DNA from: an uncultured Clostridia bacterium
Lineage (GTDB): Bacteria; Bacillota; Clostridia; Peptostreptococcales; Anaerovoracaceae
Reading direction: 5' to 3'
Assembly (NCBI GenBank): GCA_945828095.1
Contig: CALZOZ010000008.1
Location: forward strand, 1-46,901
Length of the DNA: 46,901 nt
A program made the position numbers and the translations under genes. Below are positions 15,568 through 23,107 of this stretch, in pieces. The notes beneath the pieces were generated by a model. That model worked only from the letters and a program-made list of their open reading frames with translations. It had not been told where the DNA came from and searched no databases. How positions within the stretch are numbered: the stretch's first letter is position 1; every line of letters starts with the position of its first letter.

Positions 15568-15921
15568 ATGCAAGTCAGAAGAGGTGATATCTTCATCGCC
15601 CGGCTACCGGAGGGCATCGGAAGTGAGCAGGGAGGAATAAGACCCGTAGTGGTTATACAGAATGATATTGGCAACAGATACAGCCCTTTGGTTATTGTTG
15701 CTGCTGTGACCGGTCAAAGGAAACAAAAAATGCCAACACATGTGGTTTTGAATGAGGAAGGACTGGCAAAGTCATCTCTGCTGCTTCTTGAATCCATATA
15801 TACTATAGACAAGGCACGTCTCATTAAGCGTATAGGCACACTAAGCGAAAGAACGCTTGCTAAGATGGATAAAGCAGCAGCAATAAGCATTGGAATATCG
15901 CCGAAATATTTTACAAAGTGA
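15568..15921 (+). CDS. PemK/MazF-family mRNA interferase
   Basis: The 117-residue protein matches PemK/MazF toxins: N-terminal RRGDIFIARL strand, a GGIRPVVVIQND segment, SPLVIVAAVTG, and the conserved SSLLLLESIYTIDKARL region before a C-terminal helix. MazF-type proteins cut mRNA at short motifs. The start at 15568 follows GGAGG at 15557-15561. No MazE-like antitoxin gene is adjacent; the only close neighbours are the structured RNA upstream and a 47-residue protein downstream. In an integrated element it may stabilise the element or respond to stress. Confidence 0.9.
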   Translation: MQVRRGDIFIARLPEGIGSEQGGIRPVVVIQNDIGNRYSPLVIVAAVTGQRKQKMPTHVVLNEEGLAKSSLLLLESIYTIDKARLIKRIGTLSERTLAKMDKAAAISIGISPKYFTK

Positions 15922-15989
15922 AGGTCATATTTCTGTATTCGTGACCATAAAATTGAAGAAAAAGGACAAGCTTAAGGGGGGAAAAGAAA

Positions 15990-16133
15990 ATGACTAAAAA
16001 GGGAAATCAGTATTACATATATGATCCGAATCCAAATAAAGATACCAGTGGGGAGCTGATTAAAATAATCGCCGAAGTAGCAGCACGAAAGGTAAAGGAA
16101 AAGTTGCATCACGAAAATACCGCCAATATTTAA
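15990..16133 (+). CDS. Small protein of unknown function between toxin and recombinase
   Basis: A 47-residue reading frame starts MTKKGNQYYIYDPNPN and ends in an amphipathic basic helix (LIKIIAEVAARKVKEKLH). A purine-rich AAGGGGGG lies just before the ATG. I do not recognise the family. Its place between a PemK toxin and the recombinase, and its charged helix, would suit a small antitoxin or recombination helper, but there is no direct evidence for either. Confidence 0.5.
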   Translation: MTKKGNQYYIYDPNPNKDTSGELIKIIAEVAARKVKEKLHHENTANI

Positions 16134-16201
16134 GATGAATGTGTCAAGTGTGCAGTTGCAGCAATTCACACATTATTCTATAGAAAGAAAATGTGATAGT
16201 A

Positions 16202-16221
16202 TTTCGTAAGAAAATACGAAA
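16202..16221. promoter_or_regulatory. Inverted repeat before the recombinase gene
   Basis: TTTCGTA and TACGAAA are separated by 6 bases and lie 14 bases ahead of the recombinase ATG. It could be an operator or a hairpin in the leader. Confidence 0.45.
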
Positions 16222-16235
16222 GCGAGGACAAAAGG

Positions 16236-17930
16236 ATGAATATTGCAGCTTATTGCAGAGTATCAACAGACAAAGAAGACCAGTTGAACAGTCTGGAAAC
16301 ACAAAAAGAGTTCTTTGGAGAATACTGCAACAGGACGGGTGACCGTCTTGTAAATGTATATGCCGACGAGGGAATTTCCGGCACAAAGACCAGAAACAGG
16401 ACTGCATTCCTGCAAATGATGGGGGATGCGGAAGAAGGGTTGTTTGAAGCGGTGGTTGTAAAGGATATATCGCGCCTTGCCCGTAATACTGTTGATTTGC
16501 TCCAGAGTGTGCGCAGACTGAAGGCACTGGGAATTGAAACGATTTTCCTTACAGCCAATATGACCAGCATGGGAAACAGTGAATTTGTACTGACCATTTT
16601 CGGGGCACTGGCACAAGAGGAAAGTGCGAACACTTCTAAACGAGTAAAGTTCGGAAAAAGGATGAACGCCGAAAAAGGCCGTGTGCCTAATATTGTATTT
16701 GGATACGATAAAATCGCAGGTGAGTACTTTTCTTTGAGAAAGAATGAGGCAGAGGCCGAATGGATTCGCCAGATTTATCGTTGGTATACCAAAGAAGGTT
16801 ATGGCGTGGCGGTAATATCTAAAATGCTAAACGATAAAGGTGTATTAACAAAGAGAGGGTGCCAGTGGAGCGGCAATGCCGTAGCAAGAATCTTGAAAAA
16901 CAGATTATACATAGGTGAGGTTATAAACGGACGACAGGAGGTTGCTGACTTTCTGACGGGGCAGCGAAAGGAAACACCTGAAGAAGACTGGATCGTTGTA
17001 AAGAGGCCTGAGCTGCAGATTATTGACAACGAACTGTTTGATGAGGCCCAGCGTATAATGAGCTCAAGGCATGATGCGTTCAAACTTGATAATGAACGGC
17101 ACAGCAACAAGTACACATTTTCTACATTGATAAAGTGTAAAGAATGTGGCTGGTCGTACACAAGGCAGGTTAAAACATATAAAAATACATATGTAAGATG
17201 GATTTGCTCGGGACATTCTATGCGAAAAGTATCAGAGTGTTCTAACATGGCCAAGATTGAGGAAGTAGAGCTCATAAATGTTCTGGAAAAGTATTTAAAA
17301 GATTTGCTCAGCCATGAAAAAGATGTAAAGCAGCAGGTTATCAGGGAATTTAATAAAATCTATAAACTAAACGGAGCCGATGTCAGCAGTGAAAAGGAAT
17401 TGAAAAGTAAGAAGACCAAACTGGAGCGGAAGAAATCGAAATACATGGATATGTACGCTGATGAACTCATCAGTCGTGATGAACTGAATGCAAAGCTCAA
17501 AGAGCTGAACAAAGACCTGAATTATCTTGAAAACGAGTTGAAACTTCTAACCAAGAACATGTCCAAGAGCGATGCGTTGGAAAAGGTTTTAGAAGATACT
17601 TTTAAGGATATTGAGAGCATGGTAAATGTAAGAGAAATGACCAATGCGGAGATAAAACAGATTGTGGACAAGATAGAAATAGATCATGATGGAAATGTTG
17701 AAATATACATGAAACCGTTAAAAAAAATCGGATTAAAATATCCGGTGACTATAGAGCAGAAACGGGTAAGTTTAGAGCTTCCGAAAGGGAAAAAGAACTC
17801 ACGGATTCGTATTCAACCACCTGCTGCGAACCCCAAAGCAGATAAGGCTGGAACCTTTCATGACTGTTACGACTATATGCACCGTAGACTTGCTGACGCG
17901 GAATTTTTTTGCGGCAGCTCTGACCGTTGA
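16236..17930 (+). CDS. Large serine recombinase (site-specific integrase)
   Basis: The 564-residue protein has a resolvase-type catalytic domain (1-150; nucleophile Ser10 in YCRVST, with SRLAR further on), a recombinase domain (about 155-270), a zinc ribbon starting CKECGW with distal cysteines around residues 304-345, and a long coiled-coil segment (about 385-450), as in TndX/TnpX and phage-type large serine recombinases. Such enzymes integrate and excise DNA between short att sites. The gene lies at the very end of the element, and its reading frame continues over the junction into antisense spoIIID, so about the last 16-18 residues are encoded by host DNA. The natural C-terminus in the excised circle would differ. 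Confidence 0.94.
   Translation: MNIAAYCRVSTDKEDQLNSLETQKEFFGEYCNRTGDRLVNVYADEGISGTKTRNRTAFLQMMGDAEEGLFEAVVVKDISRLARNTVDLLQSVRRLKALGIETIFLTANMTSMGNSEFVLTIFGALAQEESANTSKRVKFGKRMNAEKGRVPNIVFGYDKIAGEYFSLRKNEAEAEWIRQIYRWYTKEGYGVAVISKMLNDKGVLTKRGCQWSGNAVARILKNRLYIGEVINGRQEVADFLTGQRKETPEEDWIVVKRPELQIIDNELFDEAQRIMSSRHDAFKLDNERHSNKYTFSTLIKCKECGWSYTRQVKTYKNTYVRWICSGHSMRKVSECSNMAKIEEVELINVLEKYLKDLLSHEKDVKQQVIREFNKIYKLNGADVSSEKELKSKKTKLERKKSKYMDMYADELISRDELNAKLKELNKDLNYLENELKLLTKNMSKSDALEKVLEDTFKDIESMVNVREMTNAEIKQIVDKIEIDHDGNVEIYMKPLKKIGLKYPVTIEQKRVSLELPKGKKNSRIRIQPPAANPKADKAGTFHDCYDYMHRRLADAEFFCGSSDR
17865..17880. other. Probable attR junction of the element in spoIIID
   Basis: Reading from the right on the minus strand, similarity to SpoIIID is continuous through residue His38 (codon 17877-17879) and stops directly after. 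The recombinase is the first gene on the other side. The exact crossover dinucleotide cannot be fixed without the left end or an empty site. Confidence 0.7.
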
Positions 17931-17990
17931 TTTAGTATCGATTATGTAATGGGCCAGCTCTAAAACTCTTTCCTCAATATAGTCCTTCAT
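17877..17990 (-). pseudogene. spoIIID: spoIIID 5' fragment, interrupted by the element
   Basis: The minus strand encodes MKDYIEERVLELAHYIIDTK then STVRAAAKKFRVSKSTVH. This lines up with the start of Bacillus SpoIIID (MHDYIKER, YI..TK.TVR..AK.F.VSKSTVH). SpoIIID is the mother-cell transcription factor acting after sigma-E in sporulation. Only the first 38 of about 80-90 residues are present; the frame then runs into recombinase sequence. The C-terminal part, which should lie to the left, is not in the window. The ATG at 17990 has a GGAG 13 bases upstream, a little far. Unless the element excises, no functional SpoIIID can be made from this copy. Confidence 0.85.
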
Positions 17991-18024
17991 AGCAAGACAC
18001 ACACTCCTTAGCTTTGTTAAAACC

Positions 18025-18054
18025 AATATATGCCGATGCCTCAAGATTTATAAC
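18025..18054 (-). promoter_or_regulatory. Possible sigma-E-type promoter of spoIIID
   Basis: On the minus strand GTTATAAAT (18054-18046) is followed after 13 bases by CATATATT (18032-18025). This loosely resembles the sigma-E consensus (ATATT-like -35, CATACAAT-like -10). spoIIID is a sigma-E gene in Bacillus. The match is partial. Confidence 0.4.
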
Positions 18055-18061
18055 ACAATGC

Positions 18062-18090
18062 TTGATAATGGAACGGAAAGTCGCTATAAT
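18062..18090 (+). promoter_or_regulatory. Promoter of the MATE transporter gene
   Basis: TTGATA at 18062-18067 and TATAAT at 18085-18090 have a 17-base spacer. Transcription would begin near 18097, which rules out the upstream ATG at 18058 as the start. Confidence 0.85.
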
Positions 18091-18117
18091 AATCCTAGTG
18101 AAATAAGGGGATTTTTT

Positions 18118-19449
18118 ATGGACGAAAATTTGATTTATAATAAACCCATAACGGCGGCCAATATGCTGGCATTTGCGATTCCGACTACGGTGAGGATGGT
18201 GTTTATATCCCTGTATACTACTGTAGACGGAATTGTGGTTTCAAATTATGTGGGAAGCATGGGCTTGTCTGCTATAAATATTGTGTATCCTGTGCTGAAT
18301 GTGAACATGGCTTTAGCGTTTATGTTTGCCATGGGCAGCAATGCTCTCATAGGCAAGATGCTGGGCGAGGAGAGGCGGACAGAGGCCAACCGGTTTATGA
18401 CGCTGACGGTGCTGCTTAATGTGGCTCTGGTAATGGTAATCATGACGCTGTTCTTTACATGGGACGAAAGCATCTACATGATGCTGGGTTCCGATGAGGC
18501 TCTGCTGCCTTACTGCGTGGAATACGGAACCATTATGGTGGCTGTAGGACCTATATGGACCCTTCAGATACTGTTTCAGGGCTATCTTGTTACTGCAGAT
18601 AAGCCGGGAATGGGGCTGTGGCTTTCGGTTCTTGGCGGTGTGCTCAATGTGATACTGGATGTGGTATTGGTAGGCGTGCTGGATATGGGACTTACCGGTG
18701 CGGGCCTTGCATCGGGAGCGGGAATGTTTGTAGGCGGAATTCTGCCTTTGTTTGTATTTTTTAATAAAAAAAGTCTGCTTCATTTCGAAAAGCCTGCCAG
18801 GCCCGGCATGGATGTTCTGCGCGCTTTAGGGAACGGCACTTCGGAAATGGTAAGCAGTTTATCAAGTGCAGTTACTACGGCTATGTTCAATCTGCAGATG
18901 ATGAGCCTTGCCGGAGAAAAGGGAGTAGCTGCAATCAGCGCATTGTTTTACCTGCAGTTTTTGTTTGTCACCATATTTATAGGCTTTACTTCGGGGATTG
19001 CACCTGTTGTCAGCTACAACTATGGTGCGAATAATCGGGAAAACATAAAAAAGCTGTTTAACATTGCAGTGCGTGTTATTGCTATCGCTTCGGCGGTAAT
19101 GTTTTTGCTGGCAGAGCTGCTTGACAGACCGATGACAATGATCTTTGCATCCAATGACCCGGTGCTGGCAGAGCTGATGATTTCAGGCTTTAAGATACTG
19201 GCACTGAGCATCCTGCTGTGTGGTGTAAATATTTTTGCATCCGGGTATTTTACGGCTTTGAACAACGGCAGAGTCTCGGCGCTTATTTCTTTCCTGAGAA
19301 CCTTTGCATTTGAGGTGGGAGCACTGATTCTGCTGCCTGCTCTTATGGGCATTGACGGAGTCTGGTGGACCCTTCCTTGTGCTGAGCTTCTGTCAGCGGT
19401 GATTTCGGTGTCTTTGCTGATAAAATACAGGAAGGTGTACGGATACTGA
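18118..19449 (+). CDS. MATE-family multidrug/organic cation exporter
   Basis: This 443-residue integral membrane protein has twelve predicted helices in two halves. The MATE pattern is visible in the first half (ANMLAFAIPTTVRMVF, then YVGSMGLSAINIVYPV and ALAFMFAMGSNALIGKMLGE) and repeated in the second (FIGFTSGIAPVVSYNYGAN). MATE proteins export cationic compounds in exchange for Na+ or H+. The start at 18118 follows AAGGGG with 7 bases between, downstream of the predicted promoter. The gene is divergent from the spoIIID fragment and is the first intact host gene beyond the element. Confidence 0.93.
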   Translation: MDENLIYNKPITAANMLAFAIPTTVRMVFISLYTTVDGIVVSNYVGSMGLSAINIVYPVLNVNMALAFMFAMGSNALIGKMLGEERRTEANRFMTLTVLLNVALVMVIMTLFFTWDESIYMMLGSDEALLPYCVEYGTIMVAVGPIWTLQILFQGYLVTADKPGMGLWLSVLGGVLNVILDVVLVGVLDMGLTGAGLASGAGMFVGGILPLFVFFNKKSLLHFEKPARPGMDVLRALGNGTSEMVSSLSSAVTTAMFNLQMMSLAGEKGVAAISALFYLQFLFVTIFIGFTSGIAPVVSYNYGANNRENIKKLFNIAVRVIAIASAVMFLLAELLDRPMTMIFASNDPVLAELMISGFKILALSILLCGVNIFASGYFTALNNGRVSALISFLRTFAFEVGALILLPALMGIDGVWWTLPCAELLSAVISVSLLIKYRKVYGY

Positions 19450-19514
19450 GTGAAAGAATTTTGAAAGTGCAACTTAATTGAAAAAATGAATATACTAAAG
19501 GAGAAAAAAACGAT

Positions 19515-20423
19515 ATGAGGAAAAAGACATTTATGATTTGTTTTATTATAATATTAATCCTTTGCGCAGTCATCGTAATTGGCGGCTGCGGGGCACACCA
19601 GGCAATGCCGCCGGAGGGAGGTACTGACGGTGATGTGGTGACAGCATCCGGAGATGGGGAAAACGTGACCGATGCAAATACTGACGACAGCCAGACGGGA
19701 AAAGAAGATCCTGAACAGTCAGATGAACCTGAAGAGACTGAAAAACCTGCAGAAAAGCCTGCAGAAAAACCAGCCAAGGAGCCGGATGATGCCGATGCGC
19801 CTTCAAAGGGCAGCGATAAGTCTGTCCGCGGAATACCTGATGTAATCGATACACGGACAAAGGACGATGGAGACCTGCTGGTGGTAGTTAATAAGTACCA
19901 TGCGGTATCAAAAAACTATAAACCTAAAGACCTTGTCACCATAGACAATAAATACGGCACATGGAATAACATGGAGCTTAAATCCGAAGCGTATGATGCT
20001 TTCCTTAAACTGTATAAAGATGCTAAGAAACAGGGCTTTAACCTGAAGCTTTGTTCTGCCATGAGATCTTACAGCACACAGAAAAGCCTTTATGAAAACG
20101 CGGTTGCAACACGCGGCCGTGAAATGGCTAATATTCGCTCTGCATATCCGGGCAGGAGTGAACATCACACAGGCCTGGCCATCGATGTGACTTCGGCCAG
20201 CATGGGCTGGGGACTTACCCAGGATTTTGCCGACTATCCTGACGGACAGTGGATAAACGAACATTGTCAGGAATATGGCTTTATCATACGATATCCAAAA
20301 GGCAAAACAGACATAACCGGTTACGATTATGAACCTTGGCATCTGCGCTATGTGGGTGTTGATGCAGCAACATATATTATGGAAAACGGCCTGACTCTGG
20401 AAGAGTATGTGGGTGTTGAATAG
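19515..20423 (+). CDS. VanY-like D,D-carboxypeptidase lipoprotein (M15B)
   Basis: The 302-residue protein starts with a lipoprotein signal (hydrophobic 7-22, lipobox VIGGC with Cys25), then an acidic, low-complexity linker with PAEKPAEKP repeats (about 30-105) that spans the wall, and a VanY domain. The zinc motif is SEHHTGLAID with His217 and Asp224; EPWH supplies Glu273 and His276. These enzymes remove the terminal D-Ala from peptidoglycan pentapeptides. Neighbouring genes do not suggest vancomycin resistance; a housekeeping wall role is more likely. Confidence 0.92.
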   Translation: MRKKTFMICFIIILILCAVIVIGGCGAHQAMPPEGGTDGDVVTASGDGENVTDANTDDSQTGKEDPEQSDEPEETEKPAEKPAEKPAKEPDDADAPSKGSDKSVRGIPDVIDTRTKDDGDLLVVVNKYHAVSKNYKPKDLVTIDNKYGTWNNMELKSEAYDAFLKLYKDAKKQGFNLKLCSAMRSYSTQKSLYENAVATRGREMANIRSAYPGRSEHHTGLAIDVTSASMGWGLTQDFADYPDGQWINEHCQEYGFIIRYPKGKTDITGYDYEPWHLRYVGVDAATYIMENGLTLEEYVGVE

Positions 20424-20433
20424 GAGGAAAATA

Positions 20434-20479
20434 TTGATTTAATCCCATAATTATGATATAATTATACCATAATTATGGG
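20434..20479 (+). promoter_or_regulatory. Self-regulated promoter of the toxin-antitoxin pair
   Basis: TTGATT (20434-20439) and TATAAT (20457-20462) with 17-base spacing form the promoter. The -10 lies between two 12-bp inverted arms (20444-20455 and 20468-20479), each containing the palindrome CATAATTATG. This is a typical arrangement for operator binding by an antitoxin or toxin-antitoxin complex. Confidence 0.82.
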
Positions 20480-20492
20480 AGGGGGAGAACTG

Positions 20493-20750
20493 ATGCAGAT
20501 TATTCCTATTAAAGATTTAAAGAATACTTCGGATATTTCCGAAATGTGCCATAGGGTTGCTGAACCGGTTTATGTGACAAAGAACGGGTATGGTGACATG
20601 GTTATCATGGGTATGGAAGTTTATGAGGGCATGCTCGAAAAATTGAATATGTATCGTGAACTTGAAATCTCGGAAAGGCAGATTTGTGAAGGAAGGACCA
20701 AAGACGCTGCAGAGTCATTGAAAGATCTGAGGAACAAATATGGCCTATAG
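20493..20750 (+). CDS. Phd/YefM-type antitoxin
   Basis: The 85-residue protein begins MQIIPIKDLKNTSDISEMC and contains PVYVTKNGYGDMVIMGMEVYE, the Phd/YefM N-terminal DNA-binding fold, followed by a charged C-terminal tail that would wrap the toxin. The start at 20493 follows GGAGGGGGAG; an in-frame ATG at 20475 is part of the operator arm. It overlaps the toxin gene by 11 bases, as is usual for such pairs. Confidence 0.9.
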   Translation: MQIIPIKDLKNTSDISEMCHRVAEPVYVTKNGYGDMVIMGMEVYEGMLEKLNMYRELEISERQICEGRTKDAAESLKDLRNKYGL

Positions 20751-21054
20751 CTTGATAATTACTGATAGAGCTGAAGAACAGCTGGATAATATTGTTTTTT
20801 ATATGTTGGACAGTCTGAGAAGCAGGCAAGGAGCAGTGCATTTTCTCAATTGTGTAGACGATATATATGAACGACTTTTAGATAATCCATACCAGTTCCC
20901 AATAAGTAATGACGGCTTTTTGTGTTCTAAGGGATACAGGGAAGCTATTATGGTAGAGATGCAGTATAAAATGATTTTCAAAGTTGATGATGAAAATATT
21001 TTTATACTTGGAATCTTTCACGACAGAGAAAATTACATAGATAAGATAAAGTAA
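20740..21054 (+). CDS. RelE/ParE-superfamily toxin
   Basis: The 104-residue protein has the RelE/ParE pattern: SLIITDRAEEQLDNIVFYM first helix, a central helix ending in DNPYQFPIS, and C-terminal strands REAIMVEMQYKMIFKV with ILGIFHDRENY. RelE members cleave mRNA on the ribosome; ParE members poison gyrase. Which applies here cannot be told by eye. It is translationally coupled to the YefM-type antitoxin and followed by a terminator. Confidence 0.88.
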   Translation: MAYSLIITDRAEEQLDNIVFYMLDSLRSRQGAVHFLNCVDDIYERLLDNPYQFPISNDGFLCSKGYREAIMVEMQYKMIFKVDDENIFILGIFHDRENYIDKIK

Positions 21055-21061
21055 TGGTAAT

Positions 21062-21100
21062 GGCGTGCTTCATAAGATTGAGAGGCACGCCTGTTTGTTT
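21062..21100. terminator. Terminator after the toxin gene
   Basis: A 7-bp GGCGTGC/GCACGCC stem (21062-21068 with 21085-21091) is followed by a T-rich tail. It lies between convergent genes. Confidence 0.7.
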
Positions 21101-21143
21101 GTACGAATAGCCTTTGACAGCTATACTGCCTATGGTGATTCTT

Positions 21144-22127
21144 TTACAGAATAGCACCGATAACAGGAAGCCAGACAGGCACCACGAATGTCAGAATAGT
21201 TCCGCTGATAAGTGCCACCATGCCCAGCTCAGGACCTACCGCTCTGGTAACCGGAACAAGCATTGTATCCATACAACCGGCAGCTCCCGAAGCGATGGGG
21301 CTGCCTTTGCTTATTTTTGAGAGAAGTGGAAGAAGTGCCACCGTAAAAACATCTCTTGAAACATTGACTATGAAGCCGTAGGTGCCTGCCTCAATACCGA
21401 AGGTTTCCGTCATAAAGGCTCCTGTAAGGCTGTAGTAGCCCATGCCTGAAGCCGAGATTACGGAATAGCTGTAGGGCAGATGCAGCAAAAGCCCGCTTAT
21501 GAAGCCCCCAGCAATGCAGCCTGCAAAAATAGCTGCCGGCATGAAGAGAACACGTGCTCCGAGACGTTTTATGTATTGAAATACTTTTTTATTTTCTCCA
21601 AGGCTGACTCCAACTCCTGTGTAGAGGAATATCAGTGAAACTGTCAGTGCGGTATCCAGAATGCTTCGGCGCATACCCTGCAGCCAGAAATATCCTGCTA
21701 TGATCCCGATGACAATGCATGCGGGCATAAGGATGATGAGGGGTGAAAAACCTGTTTTTGATTGTTCATCTGCGCCTCGAATCACCGCATCCTGATTCTC
21801 TGCACTTTCTTCTGCGGTGTGAGCGTTTTCCTCGACCAGCTGCAGACGAATCTTTTCCAGAGGCATAACTGTGACCTCAGCAAGGCGCACTAAAATAACA
21901 CTTCCTATAATTGCTGAAAGCGAGATAATAAGGCAGTTCAGTCCGATAGTGCCAAGATTGTCCATTACCTGAGGGCTGATTCCAATGTTGAGTCCAATGA
22001 CTGCCATGAGAAGGATCAGTGCTGCATTTGTTGCTATGTCGAAGAACTTCAGCACTTTGGCGGGCAGACCGCGCCAGTTTACAGCCGCCCCGAAGGCGAG
22101 GCAGATGAAGGGGATAAGTGTGTTCAT
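21144..22127 (-). CDS. lysO: LysO-family (DUF340) amino acid exporter
   Basis: The 327-residue membrane protein has two blocks of helices joined by a hydrophilic loop (about 95-125). The second block contains the conserved SGMGYYSLTG and GFIVNVSRDVFT plus an acidic and Gly-rich end (PVTRAVGPELGMVALISGTILTF is the region), as in YbjE/LysO lysine exporters. The first block corresponds to the small membrane domain often encoded in the same chain. It is coupled to the upstream GNAT gene through a TAATG stop-start overlap. Lysine is the known substrate in E. coli; here the substrate is inferred. Confidence 0.82.
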   Translation of the reverse strand: MNTLIPFICLAFGAAVNWRGLPAKVLKFFDIATNAALILLMAVIGLNIGISPQVMDNLGTIGLNCLIISLSAIIGSVILVRLAEVTVMPLEKIRLQLVEENAHTAEESAENQDAVIRGADEQSKTGFSPLIILMPACIVIGIIAGYFWLQGMRRSILDTALTVSLIFLYTGVGVSLGENKKVFQYIKRLGARVLFMPAAIFAGCIAGGFISGLLLHLPYSYSVISASGMGYYSLTGAFMTETFGIEAGTYGFIVNVSRDVFTVALLPLLSKISKGSPIASGAAGCMDTMLVPVTRAVGPELGMVALISGTILTFVVPVWLPVIGAIL

Positions 22128-22627
22128 TATTTACCTTCCTTTTTTAATTCCATTGCCATGTCATACCATATGGCGTTTCCGTGTTCTGACTTGGATCTTC
22201 CGACTTCATGGAAACCAAGGTTACTGTAGAAATGGAACTTTTCTTCTTTACATGCAAGTACCGCATGATGCATACCGAGTTTCACGGCTCTGTTAAGACC
22301 TTCCCGGATGAGTGCTCCGGCAATACCGCGGCGCTGAAATTCAGGGTTGGTTCCTACTGCCAGAATTGCAAGGGTGTCTCCTTCCGGAAAAGGTTCAGCC
22401 TCATACATTTCATCGTCTATGTAGCCCACATTTACAGGTATACAGGTCAGATAGGACTGGACAATTCCGTCTGTTTCTGCTACTAAGAAAAAATAGGGAT
22501 ATTTTCTTAGCCTGTAATCAAACTTTTCCATAGAAGCCGCCTCGGCAGGGGGGAATGTCATCCGTTCAAGTTCGTATATTCTATCTATGTCACTATACAC
22601 TGCCTGCCGGATGACGATATTGTTCAT
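22127..22627 (-). CDS. GNAT-family N-acetyltransferase
   Basis: The 166-residue protein has the GNAT fold: N-terminal VIRQAVYSDIDRIYELE, a central LAILAVGTNPEFQRRGIAGAL with the acetyl-CoA pyrophosphate motif (QRRGIAG), and a C-terminal EEKFHFYSNLGFHEVG motif B. The start at 22627 follows AAAGGAG at good spacing; a longer frame upstream runs through the promoter and a repeat and is not used. It is cotranscribed with the LysO-like exporter, so it might acetylate an amino acid or amine handled by that exporter; this is speculation. Confidence 0.88.
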   Translation of the reverse strand: MNNIVIRQAVYSDIDRIYELERMTFPPAEAASMEKFDYRLRKYPYFFLVAETDGIVQSYLTCIPVNVGYIDDEMYEAEPFPEGDTLAILAVGTNPEFQRRGIAGALIREGLNRAVKLGMHHAVLACKEEKFHFYSNLGFHEVGRSKSEHGNAIWYDMAMELKKEGK

Positions 22628-22664
22628 GATTAACTCCTTTTTAAGACGATGGTTGGATAATTCG

Positions 22665-22693
22665 ATTATATCATAGTATATGGCAGGTGAAAA
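22665..22693 (-). promoter_or_regulatory. Promoter of the GNAT-lysO operon
   Basis: On the minus strand TTTTCA (22693-22688) and TATAAT (22670-22665) are 17 bases apart. The -10 is perfect and the -35 matches 4 of 6. Confidence 0.6.
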
Positions 22694-22733
22694 AGAGTGT
22701 TTTTTGATGGATGGAAATTTATTACTTGCGACG

Positions 22734-22792
22734 GTTTTCCAAAATGGGCGAAAGGTTTTCAAAAAGAAAACAAAACGGGGTATTTGGAAAAC
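22734..22792. repeat. 59-bp palindromic repeat, copy 1
   Basis: Matches 22910-22968 with three substitutions. The ends GTTTTCCAAA and TTTGGAAAAC are inverted repeats, and an inner GTTTTC-AAAAA-GAAAAC hairpin is nested inside. Confidence 0.85.
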
Positions 22793-22909
22793 ATTTTTAC
22801 GAATCAGGCGATTTTGCTGCAGAAAAAAGGAGATTTTAATGGTGTCATCTCCATTTTTCATGTAAAATAATTAAATTTAGCACATATAATGGAAGGTATC
22901 AGGGACAAA
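22793..22909. other. A+T-rich spacer between the two repeats
   Basis: I see no gene here. A short GGAGAT...ATCTCC hairpin lies around 22830-22853. Nothing else stands out. Confidence 0.4.
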
Positions 22910-22968
22910 GTTTTCCAAAATAGGCGAAAGGTTTTAAAAAAGAAAACAAAACAGGGTATTTGGAAAAC
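22910..22968. repeat. 59-bp palindromic repeat, copy 2
   Basis: Same unit as 22734-22792. One of the three differences weakens the inner hairpin. Both copies are in the same orientation. Confidence 0.85.
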
Positions 22969-23057
22969 CACTGGAAAACCCAGCGGCCTACAGAGGGCAT
23001 GAAGAAGGTGACATTGTGATAAATTATAAAATCCAACAAAAAAACCGAAGAAAACTA

Positions 23058-23086
23058 TTGACAATCCACAAAAACCATGGTAAACT
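23058..23086 (+). promoter_or_regulatory. Promoter of the trpXYZ operon
   Basis: TTGACA (23058-23063) and TAAACT (23081-23086) are 17 bases apart, and the T-box leader starts shortly after the expected start point near 23093. Confidence 0.8.
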
Positions 23087-23107
23087 CATCACAACTTAAA
23101 AAAATAA

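Noticed and set aside
18058-18117. Upstream ATG giving the MATE protein 20 extra residues
   Set aside because: It lies inside the predicted promoter (TTGATA/TATAAT) and lacks a ribosome site.
22628-22861. N-terminal extension of the GNAT protein through the repeat region
   Set aside because: The open frame crosses the promoter and a 59-bp repeat; the same repeat yields a similar peptide in the second copy, so this is not protein-coding sequence.
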